Shown: in pieces, positions 5,380 to 12,851 of the stretch
How the letters are laid out: every line of letters begins with the position of its first letter
Position numbering within the stretch: the stretch's first letter is position 1
Source: SIG440 sp045578305
Lineage (GTDB): Bacteria > Bacillota > Clostridia > Monoglobales > Monoglobaceae
NCBI GenBank assembly: GCA_045578305.1
Contig: JAZNKA010000039.1
Location: 1-16,959, forward strand
Reading direction: 5' to 3'
Length of the DNA: 16,959 bases
The notes under the pieces: generated by a model
What the model was told of the DNA's origin: nothing
Databases searched by the model: none
The model's input: the letters and a program-made list of their open reading frames with translations, nothing else
Translations under genes and position numbers: made by a program

Positions 5380-5541
5380 CACAATCCTCCCACCGCGAGC
5401 GGTGGTAATTCAACGAAAAAACACATTGTGTTTTCTTTTAACAGACATTTGCTCTCGCAAATGTCAATTCTACGCTATCGATATGCCACCGGCATATCGC
5501 CTTAACGCTCCGACTTCTTGTGCAAAGGAGGGCTGTTGTCA
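5380..5541. repeat. Palindrome-mosaic element inside the phage block
   Basis: Four hairpins follow one another: CCACCGC/GCGGTGG (5390-5405), AAAACAC/GTGTTTT (5418-5434), GACATTTGC/GCAAATGTC (5444-5465, perfect 9 bp) and CGATATGCC/GGCATATCG (5479-5499, perfect 9 bp). The outer ends, ACAATCCTCC on the left and GGAGGGCTGTTGT on the right, are imperfect inverted copies and resemble the ends of the element at 3164-3230. This suggests a host-type intergenic repeat that has entered the phage control region. Confidence 0.6.
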
Positions 5542-5556
5542 GGACAGTTGATGGGG

Positions 5557-5583
5557 AAAAACGGACAAGATTTGTCCGTTTTT
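5557..5583 (+). terminator. 12-bp hairpin with T-run, terminator-like
   Basis: AAAAACGGACAA (5557-5568), loop GAT, TTGTCCGTTTTT (5572-5583): a perfect 12-bp stem ending in five T, able to stop early-operon transcription. Its right arm is repeated twice more just downstream (5589, 5598), so the left arm has alternative partners. It may be a terminator, part of an activator site, or both. Confidence 0.55.
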
Positions 5584-5621
5584 AAAAGTTGTCCGTTTTG
5601 TCCGTTTTTTGTCGCTATAAT
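5572..5621 (+). promoter_or_regulatory. Candidate activator-dependent late promoter
   Basis: Three copies of TTGTCCGTTTT start at 5572, 5589 and 5598 (steps of 17 and 9 bp), followed by a perfect TATAAT at 5616-5621. No sequence 16-18 bases upstream of the TATAAT resembles TTGACA (CCGTTT lies there). A good -10, poor -35 and upstream repeats are the pattern expected of a promoter needing an activator; the DUF1492 protein encoded just before is the natural candidate. Confidence 0.5.
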
Positions 5622-5673
5622 AGATATTAGAGATGCTGATTTGGGCAGAAAAAGTAAAAATGCGGAGGGGAAA

Positions 5674-5913
5674 ATGGAAAATACAAATGACGAGCTTGTT
5701 TTGAAAAATTATATAAAGTCAAAAAAAGAGATTGTTTGCGTCATTGCAGACAAGATTATTGCGGAAATAAATAAGAAAATCGAGGATGCGCCGTTAAATC
5801 AGCTTTCGTCGGTTTTGGGGACCATTCTTGACAAGTTTGGAGCTGACGAGAAGGATGAAAACGAGGAGGGCCTTCTTGTCAAGGTGTTTGAGGATTTTGA
5901 TGATATAAAATAA
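5674..5913 (+). CDS. Small acidic protein before terminase, possible TerS
   Basis: A 79-aa, mostly helical, acidic protein and the first gene of the structural operon. The central stretch APLNQLSSVLGTILDKFG is its most family-like part; short proteins with this pattern precede terminase large subunits in Clostridia phages, as far as I recall. It is in the terS position but half the usual size of a small terminase, and no HTH is obvious, so TerS is only a possibility. ATG 5674 has CGGAGGGG upstream. Fifteen bases separate it from the terminase start. Confidence 0.62.
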   Translation: MENTNDELVLKNYIKSKKEIVCVIADKIIAEINKKIEDAPLNQLSSVLGTILDKFGADEKDENEEGLLVKVFEDFDDIK

Positions 5914-5928
5914 ATCGGGAGATGAATT

Positions 5929-7137
5929 TTGGCGATGAAGACATACAAAAACCTTACCAAAAAGCAGAACGAGCTGATGAATATTGCCAAGGGTGGCCTG
6001 AGACGCATAAATATTCTGCACGGCAGTGTGCGAAGCGGCAAGACCTGGATAAGTCTGGTGCTTTGGTGTGTGTGGATACAGAATATGCCCAGGGACAAGG
6101 CGTATATTATGACGGCAAAGACTTTGACCACGCTTAAGCGAAACTGCCTTGACCTGTTGGAGACGTTGGCGGGGAAGAAGAACTTCAGGTATTCGATTTC
6201 GAAGAAGGAGGGCGTTCTTTATGGCAGGAAGATTTATCTTGAGGGGGTGTCGGACAGCGGTGCTGAGAGTAAAATACGTGGGATGACGCTTCAGGGGGCG
6301 TATTGTGATGAGATAACCCTTTTTAATGAGGAGTTTTTTAATATGCTGCTTTCGAGACTTTCGGAGCCCGGGGCGAAGCTGTTTGGCACAACCAATCCTG
6401 ACAATCCTAATCATTGGTTTAAGGTCAACTACATTGATCGAAAAGACGAGCTTGATTTTTTTATGATGGAGTTTTTGATAGACGATAACACCTTTTTGGA
6501 CAAGGGGTATGTTGAGCAGCTTAAGAAGGAGTATACGGGAGTTTTTTACCGAAGGTTTATTCTTGGCGAGTGGTGCAGCGCCGAGGGCTTGGTTTATCCG
6601 ATGTTTTCGAAAGATGAGCATATCATAAGCTGTCCGCCCGAAAGCATTGGTGCGGAGTACTATATTTCGATTGACTATGGAACGCTTAACCCTTGCAGTA
6701 TGGGACTTTGGCAGCTTGATAATGAGACAGCGGTCAGGATAAAGGAGAGTTATTACTCGGGCAAGCAGACAAAGAGGCAGCTTACCGACGAGGAGTACTA
6801 TGAACGGCTGGAGGCTTTGGCGGAGGGGTATGACATAAAGTGTGTTGTGATTGACCCATCGGCGGCGAGCTTTATTGCGACGATAAGGCGGCACGGCAGG
6901 TTTGCTGTGCGAAAGGCAAATAATGCCGTTTTGGACGGAATAAGGATTGCGGGAACGCTTTTGGAAAGCGGAAGACTGAAAATCTGTGATGTGTGCACAG
7001 ATGCTATCCGTGAATTTGGGACATATTCGTGGGATGAGAATTCGAGTGAAGACAGGGTGGTCAAGGAGTTTGACCATGCGATGGATGATATAAGATATTT
7101 TTGTGCGACAATAGCGGCAAAAAGGCTGCTTGGATAA
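5929..7137 (+). CDS. Phage terminase large subunit, PBSX type
   Basis: The DNA-packaging motor that pumps DNA into preformed heads at the portal vertex and cuts it. Length 402 aa, normal for the PBSX/terminase_3 group. ATPase domain: Walker A GSVRSGKT (32-39), Walker B GAYCDE (123-128), coupling motif GTTNPDNP (153-160). Nuclease domain: acidic residues at D248 (SIDYG), D308 (VVIDPS) and D385/D386 (DHAMDDIRYF), the RNase H-like triad. All key residues are present, so the enzyme should be active. TTG 5929 has GGGAGA six bases upstream; the in-frame ATG at 5935 is the alternative. It lies directly upstream of the portal gene. Confidence 0.95.
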   Translation: MAMKTYKNLTKKQNELMNIAKGGLRRINILHGSVRSGKTWISLVLWCVWIQNMPRDKAYIMTAKTLTTLKRNCLDLLETLAGKKNFRYSISKKEGVLYGRKIYLEGVSDSGAESKIRGMTLQGAYCDEITLFNEEFFNMLLSRLSEPGAKLFGTTNPDNPNHWFKVNYIDRKDELDFFMMEFLIDDNTFLDKGYVEQLKKEYTGVFYRRFILGEWCSAEGLVYPMFSKDEHIISCPPESIGAEYYISIDYGTLNPCSMGLWQLDNETAVRIKESYYSGKQTKRQLTDEEYYERLEALAEGYDIKCVVIDPSAASFIATIRRHGRFAVRKANNAVLDGIRIAGTLLESGRLKICDVCTDAIREFGTYSWDENSSEDRVVKEFDHAMDDIRYFCATIAAKRLLG

Positions 7138-7156
7138 AGAAAGGAAGAATTTCACT

Positions 7157-8497
7157 ATGTTTGACGGAATAAAAAATTTTTTTGGAGGTAGAAATCGGGA
7201 TATGTTTGAGACGGAAAATTTTAAGAGGTTTGTAGGGGCAGAGAGTGTGATTTCGCCCGAGATGGCGGCGGCGATGCGGGTCTGGAAGGATATGTATGAG
7301 CAAAAAGACGGACTGCATCTGGCGGCGGCACTTAGCTTTGAGATGGCGAGAATGGTGACCCTGGAGCTTAAGTCAAGGGTTTTGGGAGGCAAGCGTGCTG
7401 AGGTTATTGACAAGGCTTATCAGAGGGTTGTTGAAAATATCAGGATACCTGTGGAATATGCCTGCGCCAAAGGCGGAATGGTGTTTAAGCCTTATGTTGC
7501 CAAAAATTCGATTGAGGTGGATTTTATACAGGCAGATGAGTTCTTTCCAACGGCGTTTGACAATAGCGGAAGAATAACGGGTGCGGTGTTTGCACAGAGC
7601 ATTTCGCGAAACGGCGAGTTTTTTACAAGGCTTGAGAAACATGAGGTTTTGGAAAGCGGTTATGAGATTTCGAACAGAGCGTTCAGAAGTCGGACAAGAG
7701 GTGTTTTGGGCAGCGAGATTGCATTGAGTGAGGTGCCCGAATGGAGTGAACTGACTGAAAAACTGGTGATTGCAAATGTCAAGAGACCGCTTTTTGGATA
7801 TTTTAAGCCTGCTGCCGCAAATAATATTGACCAGACTTCGCCGCTGGGTGTTTCGATCTTTGCAAATTCGGTCAATCTTATCAAGGATGCGGACAGACAG
7901 TATGAGCGGTTTTTGTGGGAATTTGAAAGTGGCGAGAGAGCGCTGATTGCCAACAGTATGGCGTTTAAGCGAGATAGAGACGGCAGACCCAGACTTCCGG
8001 ACAGGAGACTTTACAGGACTTTGGATGTTGAGGATGTGGATTTCTTCCGTGAGTGGTCGCCCCAGTTGAGAGGCGGCGATATTGCAGATGGGCTTGATAA
8101 GATTTTCAGGAGAATTGAGTTTAACTGCGGGTTTGCTTATGGGACTATTTCGACCATAGACAGTCGCGACAGAACTGCCGAGGAGATAAGGAATTCGAAG
8201 CAGAGAAGTTATGCCACGATTTCGGATAATCAGAAGGCGCTCAGGGTTGCTCTTTCGGACCTTGTGTATGCGATGGATGTGTGGTGCACGCTTTTGAATA
8301 TTGCGCCAATGGGTGAATATAGCATCAGCTTTGAGTTTGATGACAGCATTGCCGCTGACCGACAGACCGAGTTTGAGGAGAAAATGCAGCTTGTTGAGGG
8401 CGGAATTATGATGCCATGGGAACTTAGGGAGTGGTATTTCGGTGAGGACGAGGAGACCGCGAAGAAGGCCATCGAAAAAAAAGAAATGGAAAAATAA
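7157..8497 (+). CDS. Portal protein, A118/SPP1 gp6-like
   Basis: Forms the dodecameric ring through which DNA enters and leaves the head, and docks the terminase. 446 aa. Family-like parts are the clip/stem and wing regions, with LFGYFKPAAANNIDQTSPLG in the middle and FAYGTISTIDSRDRTAEEIRNSKQRSYATISDNQKALR in the C-terminal third, as in the A118-family portals. ATG 7157 is chosen for AGGAAG nine bases upstream; the frame is open from TTG 7130, which overlaps the terminase stop and has no ribosome site. The gene normally next in this phage type, a SPP1 gp7-like minor head protein, is missing: a 157-bp noncoding gap follows. Confidence 0.92.
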   Translation: MFDGIKNFFGGRNRDMFETENFKRFVGAESVISPEMAAAMRVWKDMYEQKDGLHLAAALSFEMARMVTLELKSRVLGGKRAEVIDKAYQRVVENIRIPVEYACAKGGMVFKPYVAKNSIEVDFIQADEFFPTAFDNSGRITGAVFAQSISRNGEFFTRLEKHEVLESGYEISNRAFRSRTRGVLGSEIALSEVPEWSELTEKLVIANVKRPLFGYFKPAAANNIDQTSPLGVSIFANSVNLIKDADRQYERFLWEFESGERALIANSMAFKRDRDGRPRLPDRRLYRTLDVEDVDFFREWSPQLRGGDIADGLDKIFRRIEFNCGFAYGTISTIDSRDRTAEEIRNSKQRSYATISDNQKALRVALSDLVYAMDVWCTLLNIAPMGEYSISFEFDDSIAADRQTEFEEKMQLVEGGIMMPWELREWYFGEDEETAKKAIEKKEMEK

Positions 8498-8654
8498 AAT
8501 CCCGAAAAACAAGGCTTTAGCCGAAGTTTTTTGGTGGGTCCGAAAATGACGATAAACTATTAAATCCAATATGCAGAAGGTTACTGCGAGAACAAACCGT
8601 AAGGATTTTGCCAGAGCGAAAGGGCTTTGGCAGAAAGAAAGGGAGTATGTACAT

Positions 8655-9212
8655 ATGACAAGAGATGAACTGAGAGGGATTGTTGAGGGGATAAGCGATG
8701 AACAGCTTAAAAAAATTCTTGATATCAATTCTTCGGACATCGGAAAGGCAAAAAAGCAAACAGAGGAGCTTGAAAGACAGCTTGAAGAAAGGGCGGAAAG
8801 AATGAATGAAATGGAAAGCCGTATTGCCGAGTTTGAAAAAAATCAACATGAAGCAGATGAAATAAGAAAGAGAGCAGACGAGCTGCAAAAAGTTGTTGAT
8901 GAAAGAAACGCGGCAGATAAGGCGGAACTTTTGAAACAGGAATTCTGTCACAGGTTTGATGCTGTTACAGAGGGAGCGATGTTTGTAAATGATTTTACCC
9001 GTGAGGGAATTTTTGAACAATTTAAAGAGGCTGTCGGTGACGAGAAAAATATCGGGAAAGCGGACAGCGAGATTTATGGGCAGTTGATTGAGGGCAGGGA
9101 CAATATATTTGTTCCCGATGGGGGATTGCCCTCGGTTGTTGCTTCGACCACGGGGTTTGGAGGCTTGATTTCTGACGGAGATGTCAGGGAGATAATGGGG
9201 CTTGCCAATTAG
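8655..9212 (+). CDS. Scaffold protein, GP20/DUF4355-like
   Basis: 185 aa. Residues about 30-105 are a long, highly charged coiled coil (KKQTEELERQLEERAERMNEMESRIAEFEKN...), followed by a compact C-terminal part with DNIFVPDGG and a Gly-rich tail. This is the normal build of phage scaffolds that guide capsid assembly, and it sits directly before the major capsid gene. ATG 8655 has AAAGGGAG nine bases upstream; the frame is open from an ATG at 8571 that lacks a ribosome site. No prohead protease is encoded nearby, so the scaffold may leave the shell without cleavage. Confidence 0.87.
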   Translation: MTRDELRGIVEGISDEQLKKILDINSSDIGKAKKQTEELERQLEERAERMNEMESRIAEFEKNQHEADEIRKRADELQKVVDERNAADKAELLKQEFCHRFDAVTEGAMFVNDFTREGIFEQFKEAVGDEKNIGKADSEIYGQLIEGRDNIFVPDGGLPSVVASTTGFGGLISDGDVREIMGLAN

Positions 9213-9240
9213 ATTTTAAATAAAAAAGGAGATAAGAATT

Positions 9241-10116
9241 ATGGCAAATGCAGTAGAAAAATTTAAGAAGTATATAAATGTTTTGGACGAGGTATATAAG
9301 GTTGCGTCGGTGACTTCAATTCTTGACGGCAACAACAGACTTGTAAGACTTGGCGCAAATGCAAATGAGATTATTATTCCCAAAATGAGCATGGACGGTC
9401 TTGCGGATTACAGCCGCGAAAACGGTTATGTTGGCGGGGATGTTACCCTTACAAACGAGACAGTTGTGTTTAATTATGAAAGAGGTCGTTCGTTCAATAT
9501 TGATGCTATGGATGACGAGGAGACCGCAGGTGTAGCGTTTGGTCAGCTTTCGGGTGAGTTTATCCGCACAAAGGCAGCGCCCGAGATTGACGCGTTCCGT
9601 TTTGCACAGTATGCAGGTGCAGAGGGTATAGGTATGGCAAGCGCTGACCTTAGCGACCCAGAAGCAACACTTGCGGCACTTATTGCGGCACAGAATGTCA
9701 TGGATGAGGCAGAAGTTCCCTCCGAGAGCAGAATTTTGTTTATTACACCTACACTTTATAACGGTGTTATGAACATTGATACTACTAAATCAAAGGCGGT
9801 ACTTGATTCGTTCTGTGCGATTGTAAAGGTTCCGCAGAGCAGATTCTATACCGCAATTGACCTTTATGACGGCGCGTCTTCGGGCGAGACTGCAGGTCAT
9901 TTTGTGAAGAATGAGGCAGACGGAAAGAACATTAACTTCATGGTGATTGAAAAGTCAGCGGCTATTCAGTATCAGAAGCACGTTGTCAGCAAGGTTGTTT
10001 CGCCTGAAGAAAATCAGACATCTGACAGCTGGAAGTTCTTCTATCGTTCGTATGGTATTGCGGATGTATATGAAAACAAGGCTAAGGGAATTTATCTTCA
10101 CAAAGCAGAGGCGTAA
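9241..10116 (+). CDS. Major capsid protein, HK97-fold
   Basis: 291 aa, with the standard layout of Firmicute A118-like capsid proteins: an N-terminal arm (VEKFKKYINVLDEVYKVASVTSILD), the E-loop region with NEIIIPKMSMDGLADYSRENGY, the NYERGRSFNIDAMDDEETAG motif, and the P-domain/A-domain C-terminal half (ILFITPTLYNGVM, then VVSKVVSPEENQTSDSWKFF..YGIADVYENKAKGIYLH). The strong AAAGGAGATAAGAATT before ATG fits a highly expressed gene. It follows the scaffold by 28 bp. There is no obvious protease site or cross-linking loop. Confidence 0.94.
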   Translation: MANAVEKFKKYINVLDEVYKVASVTSILDGNNRLVRLGANANEIIIPKMSMDGLADYSRENGYVGGDVTLTNETVVFNYERGRSFNIDAMDDEETAGVAFGQLSGEFIRTKAAPEIDAFRFAQYAGAEGIGMASADLSDPEATLAALIAAQNVMDEAEVPSESRILFITPTLYNGVMNIDTTKSKAVLDSFCAIVKVPQSRFYTAIDLYDGASSGETAGHFVKNEADGKNINFMVIEKSAAIQYQKHVVSKVVSPEENQTSDSWKFFYRSYGIADVYENKAKGIYLHKAEA

Positions 10117-10152
10117 AACATGGGACTTGCATAAAAAAAGGGGGATGTTTTG

Positions 10153-10248
10153 GTGCGAACGGTAGGACTTGTTGTTAAAAATGCAAAGAAAGCCTGTGGG
10201 CAAGGAAGAAAAAAGGCTGCCCCAAAAGGCGGTGTAAAAAATGATTGA
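10153..10248 (+). CDS. 31-aa basic microprotein after capsid
   Basis: An open frame of 31 codons from GTG 10153 (MRTVGLVVKNAKKACGQGRKKAAPKGGVKND), with AAGGGGGA seven bases upstream; a TTG at 10150 is an alternative. It is strongly basic (nine Lys or Arg) and Gly/Ala-rich, and overlaps the start of the next gene by 8 bases, as coupled phage genes do. Without it the capsid and connector genes would be separated by 124 bp in an otherwise gapless operon. No family is recognised. It might bind DNA or decorate the head, but this is a guess. Confidence 0.55.
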   Translation: MRTVGLVVKNAKKACGQGRKKAAPKGGVKND

Positions 10249-10591
10249 TGTTGAGATAGTATATAGCGATTATTTTGACAAAATGTCTTTTGGACAGATG
10301 GTGGCTTTGTCGCCCGATAATTTTGAAAAGTATATAAAAAAAGCCAAGATTTTTTTGGAGAGTATTCTCGCAGAGGACGCTTCAAAGTCTTGCGGAAATG
10401 ATATAAAACGCTGTCTTTATGCGATTGCGGAAGAAATTTTTAAAGAAGAGAAGCAGGGCAGTATAAAGAGCGAAAATATTGATGGATATTCGGTTACATT
10501 CAGGGACCAAAGTCCTGCCGGGCGCCGAATTTTAAAAACTGCCCTGCTTTACTTAGGTAAGAGCGGATTGCTTTATGCGGGGGTGGAATGA
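10241..10591 (+). CDS. Head-tail connector / head completion protein
   Basis: 116 aa, mostly helical, with the end SENIDGYSVTFRD...ILKTALLYLGKSGLLYAGV typical of head-completion proteins of the gp6/gp15 class that bind below the portal. The place directly after the capsid gene is the canonical one. ATG 10241 overlaps the end of the microprotein frame; its upstream sequence (AAAGGCGGTG) is an acceptable ribosome site. Its stop TGA abuts the TTG start of the following gene. Confidence 0.78.
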   Translation: MIDVEIVYSDYFDKMSFGQMVALSPDNFEKYIKKAKIFLESILAEDASKSCGNDIKRCLYAIAEEIFKEEKQGSIKSENIDGYSVTFRDQSPAGRRILKTALLYLGKSGLLYAGVE

Positions 10592-10915
10592 TTGACCGAG
10601 AATGGTGTTGTTACACTTTTCAGAGCAGGCAGCGGTGCCTCGGGCCTTTTGTGCCTGGGGACCGTTCCTGCCTGGGTATACCGCGAAGATGCGGTGCGAA
10701 ATGACGGCGCGGGAGTTTTTACAGATGATCGGTTTGATGTAAGAATCAGAGCCGAGCATGCCGAGAACATCCAAGCGGGAGACCTTATCTTTTTTGGAAG
10801 GGCTGAGACCGGATGCGTGGATGTGACGGAATGCAGACAGGTTGCGGAGGTAGCGTTTAATTCGTTTGGAAGTAACCCGCACTGGAGACTGAGTTCTTCG
10901 CGCCGTTATAGATAG
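10592..10915 (+). CDS. Head closure-like minor capsid protein
   Basis: 107 aa, beta-rich, with the C-terminal pattern DRFDVRIRAEHAENIQAGDLIFFG...CRQVAEVAFNSFGSNPHWRLSSSRR. Small proteins with this 'aGDliffG...C+.v..v....G..pHW+l' signature occupy the second connector slot in Clostridia siphophages and are probably head stoppers (SPP1 gp16-like role). The start is TTG 10592, immediately after the previous stop, with GGGGGTGG upstream. An ATG at 10588 opens another frame that ends after about 38 codons and is rejected. Confidence 0.7.
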   Translation: MTENGVVTLFRAGSGASGLLCLGTVPAWVYREDAVRNDGAGVFTDDRFDVRIRAEHAENIQAGDLIFFGRAETGCVDVTECRQVAEVAFNSFGSNPHWRLSSSRRYR

Positions 10916-10926
10916 AAGGTGGAAAA

Positions 10927-11337
10927 ATGATATCAAAACTTGCGAGCTTTATTTCGGAATGTCCGGTCTTTTTGGCAGAGGCGGTCAACACTAACTTTTT
11001 GGGTAAAAGAGTAGGAAGTGCCTCTTTGGAAGCGACAAAGAACAAAAGAGCGGTCAGGGAGTATGCTGATGGCGGAGCGTTGATTTGCTATTCGTTTGTT
11101 CTTGCCTTGCGCGAAAGCTTTGGGTTTGGCGATTTGGATAGCCAAAGGATAAGCGATAAGTGCTCAGCAATCGAAAACTGGATTGAGGAGCAGAATATAA
11201 GTCGTGATGCTTTGGAAAGATGCGTTGGAACGGAAGTGGTTTCGATTGGTGTTTCGAAGTGTTTTGAAATGGTTAAAAGTGACGGGGCTTTGGCGAGATA
11301 TGAAGCAGAAATAGAAGTAGTTTGTTTAGAAATTTAG
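10927..11337 (+). CDS. Tail terminator-like / minor capsid protein
   Basis: 136 aa of mixed alpha-beta composition (FISECPVFLAEAVNTNFLGKR...ADGGALICYSFVLALRESFG...EIEVVCLEI). The location, just before the tail tube gene, and the size are those of tail terminator or tail-completion proteins that cap the tube and join it to the head. The final beta strand with alternating hydrophobics fits that fold. ATG 10927 has AAGGTGG upstream. Assignment rests on order and overall shape more than on a strong motif. Confidence 0.68.
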   Translation: MISKLASFISECPVFLAEAVNTNFLGKRVGSASLEATKNKRAVREYADGGALICYSFVLALRESFGFGDLDSQRISDKCSAIENWIEEQNISRDALERCVGTEVVSIGVSKCFEMVKSDGALARYEAEIEVVCLEI

Positions 11338-11353
11338 AATTTTAAGGAAGGGA

Positions 11354-11854
11354 ATGAAGAGATTTATGTCAGCAGTAGTGAAAAGAAGTAAAAAGGTTGC
11401 GTTTTATGGTGTGCCAACAGAAAATTCTGACGGAAAAACATATCAGTTTTATCGTATGAAGGGTTTTGAAAGCATATCAACTTCAAAAAATCCCAAGGAA
11501 TATTCAAGACAGTATGTTGATGAAGAATTTGAACAGACCGATGTTGTTGGGTATACACCGACAATTTCGTTTGGGTTTGACAGATTTGAGGGGGATGCTG
11601 TGCACGGGGATATTATATCCGTGTTTGATGGTGAAAAGCTGGGCGCAGATGCAATAAGACCTATAATTATGGTGGATATAGCGGATGGCGAAAGTCCTGC
11701 CATAAAGAGGGACTTTTTGGTTGTTGCCGAAAGCGAAGGCAGCGGAACAGACCTTTATAAGTATGAAGGAAGCTTCAGAGTAAAGGGCGAGAAAATTGCA
11801 GGTGTTGCAACCAGTAGTGACAACTGGCAGACCTGCAGCTTTGTGGAGGCATAA
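11354..11854 (+). CDS. Major tail tube protein
   Basis: Forms the stacked rings of the non-contractile tail tube. 166 aa from ATG 11354 or 162 aa from ATG 11366. The N-terminus VVKRSKKVAFYGVP, the middle KGFESISTSKNPKEYSRQYVDEEFEQTDVVGYTPTISFGFDRF and the end NWQTCSFV are typical of siphophage tube proteins of Firmicutes. The ribosome site AAGGAAGGG is close to the first ATG (3 bases) and far from the second (13), so the start is unsettled; the family usually begins near the second. No sheath gene is present, so the tail is of siphovirus type. Confidence 0.87.
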   Translation: MKRFMSAVVKRSKKVAFYGVPTENSDGKTYQFYRMKGFESISTSKNPKEYSRQYVDEEFEQTDVVGYTPTISFGFDRFEGDAVHGDIISVFDGEKLGADAIRPIIMVDIADGESPAIKRDFLVVAESEGSGTDLYKYEGSFRVKGEKIAGVATSSDNWQTCSFVEA

Positions 11855-11860
11855 CAGTAT

Positions 11861-12226
11861 ATGACAGAGGAATTTAGTCTTAGGGAGCCAAGGCTTAGTA
11901 TGCGCATATGCGGAATGGATTTTTGCATAGAGCTTTGCCAAAAGACGGCAGATATTTGCTGTGAAATTCTGGACGAAGCAAAGGCAAACCTTGAACGGCT
12001 CAGGAGCAAGGATGTCGAGGGGGCTGTAAGCGAAGCCGATATATGCAGTTTTCTGAAAAAAAGCATAGACAAGCTTTTGGGCGAAGGCTCGGTCGACAGA
12101 GTTTTTGGAAAGAGACGGCAAGAACTTTTGGACCTTTCGGATATGATATGCTATATAGTTTCGAAAATCCGTGATGGGTTTGAAAGACAAAAAGCAGATG
12201 AAGATGCAGAGGATTCTTGCAACTAG
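11861..12226 (+). CDS. Tail assembly chaperone-like protein
   Basis: 121 aa, helical, rich in Cys (six) and acidic residues, between tail tube and Gp15 genes, which is where the first tail chaperone (lambda gpG-like) lies. Only GGAGG about ten bases upstream of ATG 11861 serves as ribosome site. I checked for a programmed -1 frameshift into the next gene: a run of seven A at 12056-12062 exists, but the -1 frame meets stops near 12174 and at 12229, so no fusion can form. Function is inferred from order. Confidence 0.62.
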   Translation: MTEEFSLREPRLSMRICGMDFCIELCQKTADICCEILDEAKANLERLRSKDVEGAVSEADICSFLKKSIDKLLGEGSVDRVFGKRRQELLDLSDMICYIVSKIRDGFERQKADEDAEDSCN

Positions 12227-12246
12227 ATTGAAAGAGGGTGACGGGA

Positions 12247-12816
12247 TTGGCGAGGAGCCTTATGAATATTTGTGAGAGTGTAAATATTGATGGTCGCGAT
12301 TATGAGATAAATACAGACTTCAGAGTGTGGATTGAGATTGAAGGGTTGCTTTTTGAAAAAAGCATCAATGACGGGGAGCGGCTTGCAAAAATTCTGGTCA
12401 GTGCCTATCCCGTTTTGCCCCCCGACCCGGGCAAGGCGATAGAAAAAATAATCTGGTTTTATTCGGGCGGTGAGCTTTGCGAAAATGAAGCACAGCAAAC
12501 GCCCAAAGCTCCTGTATATGATTTGAAGGAAGATTTTGATTATGTATGGGGAGCGTTTAAAGGGGAGTTTGGGATTGACCTTACAAACGAAAAGATGCAC
12601 TGGTGGAAGTTCAGGGTGCTTCTTGGTTGTTTGAGCGACGAGTGTTTTTTCTCGAAAGTTGTAGGATACAGAAGCATTGATTTGTCTTTGATAAAGGATA
12701 AGGAACAAAGACGATTTTTTGAACGCATGAAGAAACGCTTCAGATTGCCGGGATTGGAAAATACCATGTTTTGCGAAGAAAATCTGGCAGAAAACCTTGC
12801 GGCCGCCTTTGACTGA
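12247..12816 (+). CDS. Bacteriophage Gp15-family tail protein
   Basis: 189 aa from TTG 12247. Clear Gp15 (PF06854) signature: NIDGRDYEINTDFRVWIEIE at the N-terminus, FDYVWGAFKGEFGIDL, MHWWKFRVLLGCL, then VVGYRSIDLSLIKDKEQRRFFERMKKRFRLPG. Gp15 proteins lie just before the tape measure and are thought to act as the second tail chaperone. GAGGGTGA five bases before TTG 12247 decides that start; GTG 12238 would lie inside the ribosome site and ATG 12262 has none. The following tape-measure-like gene starts 35 bp downstream. Confidence 0.88.
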   Translation: MARSLMNICESVNIDGRDYEINTDFRVWIEIEGLLFEKSINDGERLAKILVSAYPVLPPDPGKAIEKIIWFYSGGELCENEAQQTPKAPVYDLKEDFDYVWGAFKGEFGIDLTNEKMHWWKFRVLLGCLSDECFFSKVVGYRSIDLSLIKDKEQRRFFERMKKRFRLPGLENTMFCEENLAENLAAAFD

Positions 12817-12851
12817 ATTTTTGCAGAATAATTGGATAAGGAAGGATAAAA

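Larger units (their letters stand above)
5373..5673 (+). other. Late control region, noncoding
   Basis: A 301-bp gap between the activator gene and the head-tail operon, without a supported gene. It holds a palindromic element (5380-5541), a 12-bp hairpin (5557-5583), three direct TTGTCCGTTTT repeats (5572, 5589, 5598) and a TATAAT box (5616-5621), then the leader of the gene at 5674. The open frame starting at 5518 runs through the hairpins and is only the upstream extension of that gene's frame. Confidence 0.7.

Noticed and set aside
5572..5608. CRISPR or tandem-repeat array
   Set aside because: The repeat unit is 11 bp with unequal steps of 17 and 9 bp and no spacers; it fits a binding array or alternative pairing better.
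5794..7413. 539-codon open frame on the minus strand opposite the terminase
   Set aside because: It is a shadow of the terminase and portal codon pattern: no ribosome site, odd composition, and antisense to an intact recognised gene. The 455-codon minus frame at 7373-8740 is rejected likewise.
8571..8654. N-terminal extension of the scaffold
   Set aside because: The ATG at 8571 has no ribosome site, while ATG 8655 has AAAGGGAG at good spacing.
10588..10704. Alternative ATG frame at the head closure gene
   Set aside because: It ends after about 38 codons, and the TTG 10592 frame carries the family-like sequence to 10915.
11861..12816. Programmed -1 frameshift fusing the two tail chaperones
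   Set aside because: Relative frames are right and seven A occur at 12056-12062, but the -1 frame stops near 12174 and again at 12229-12231, before the Gp15 start.
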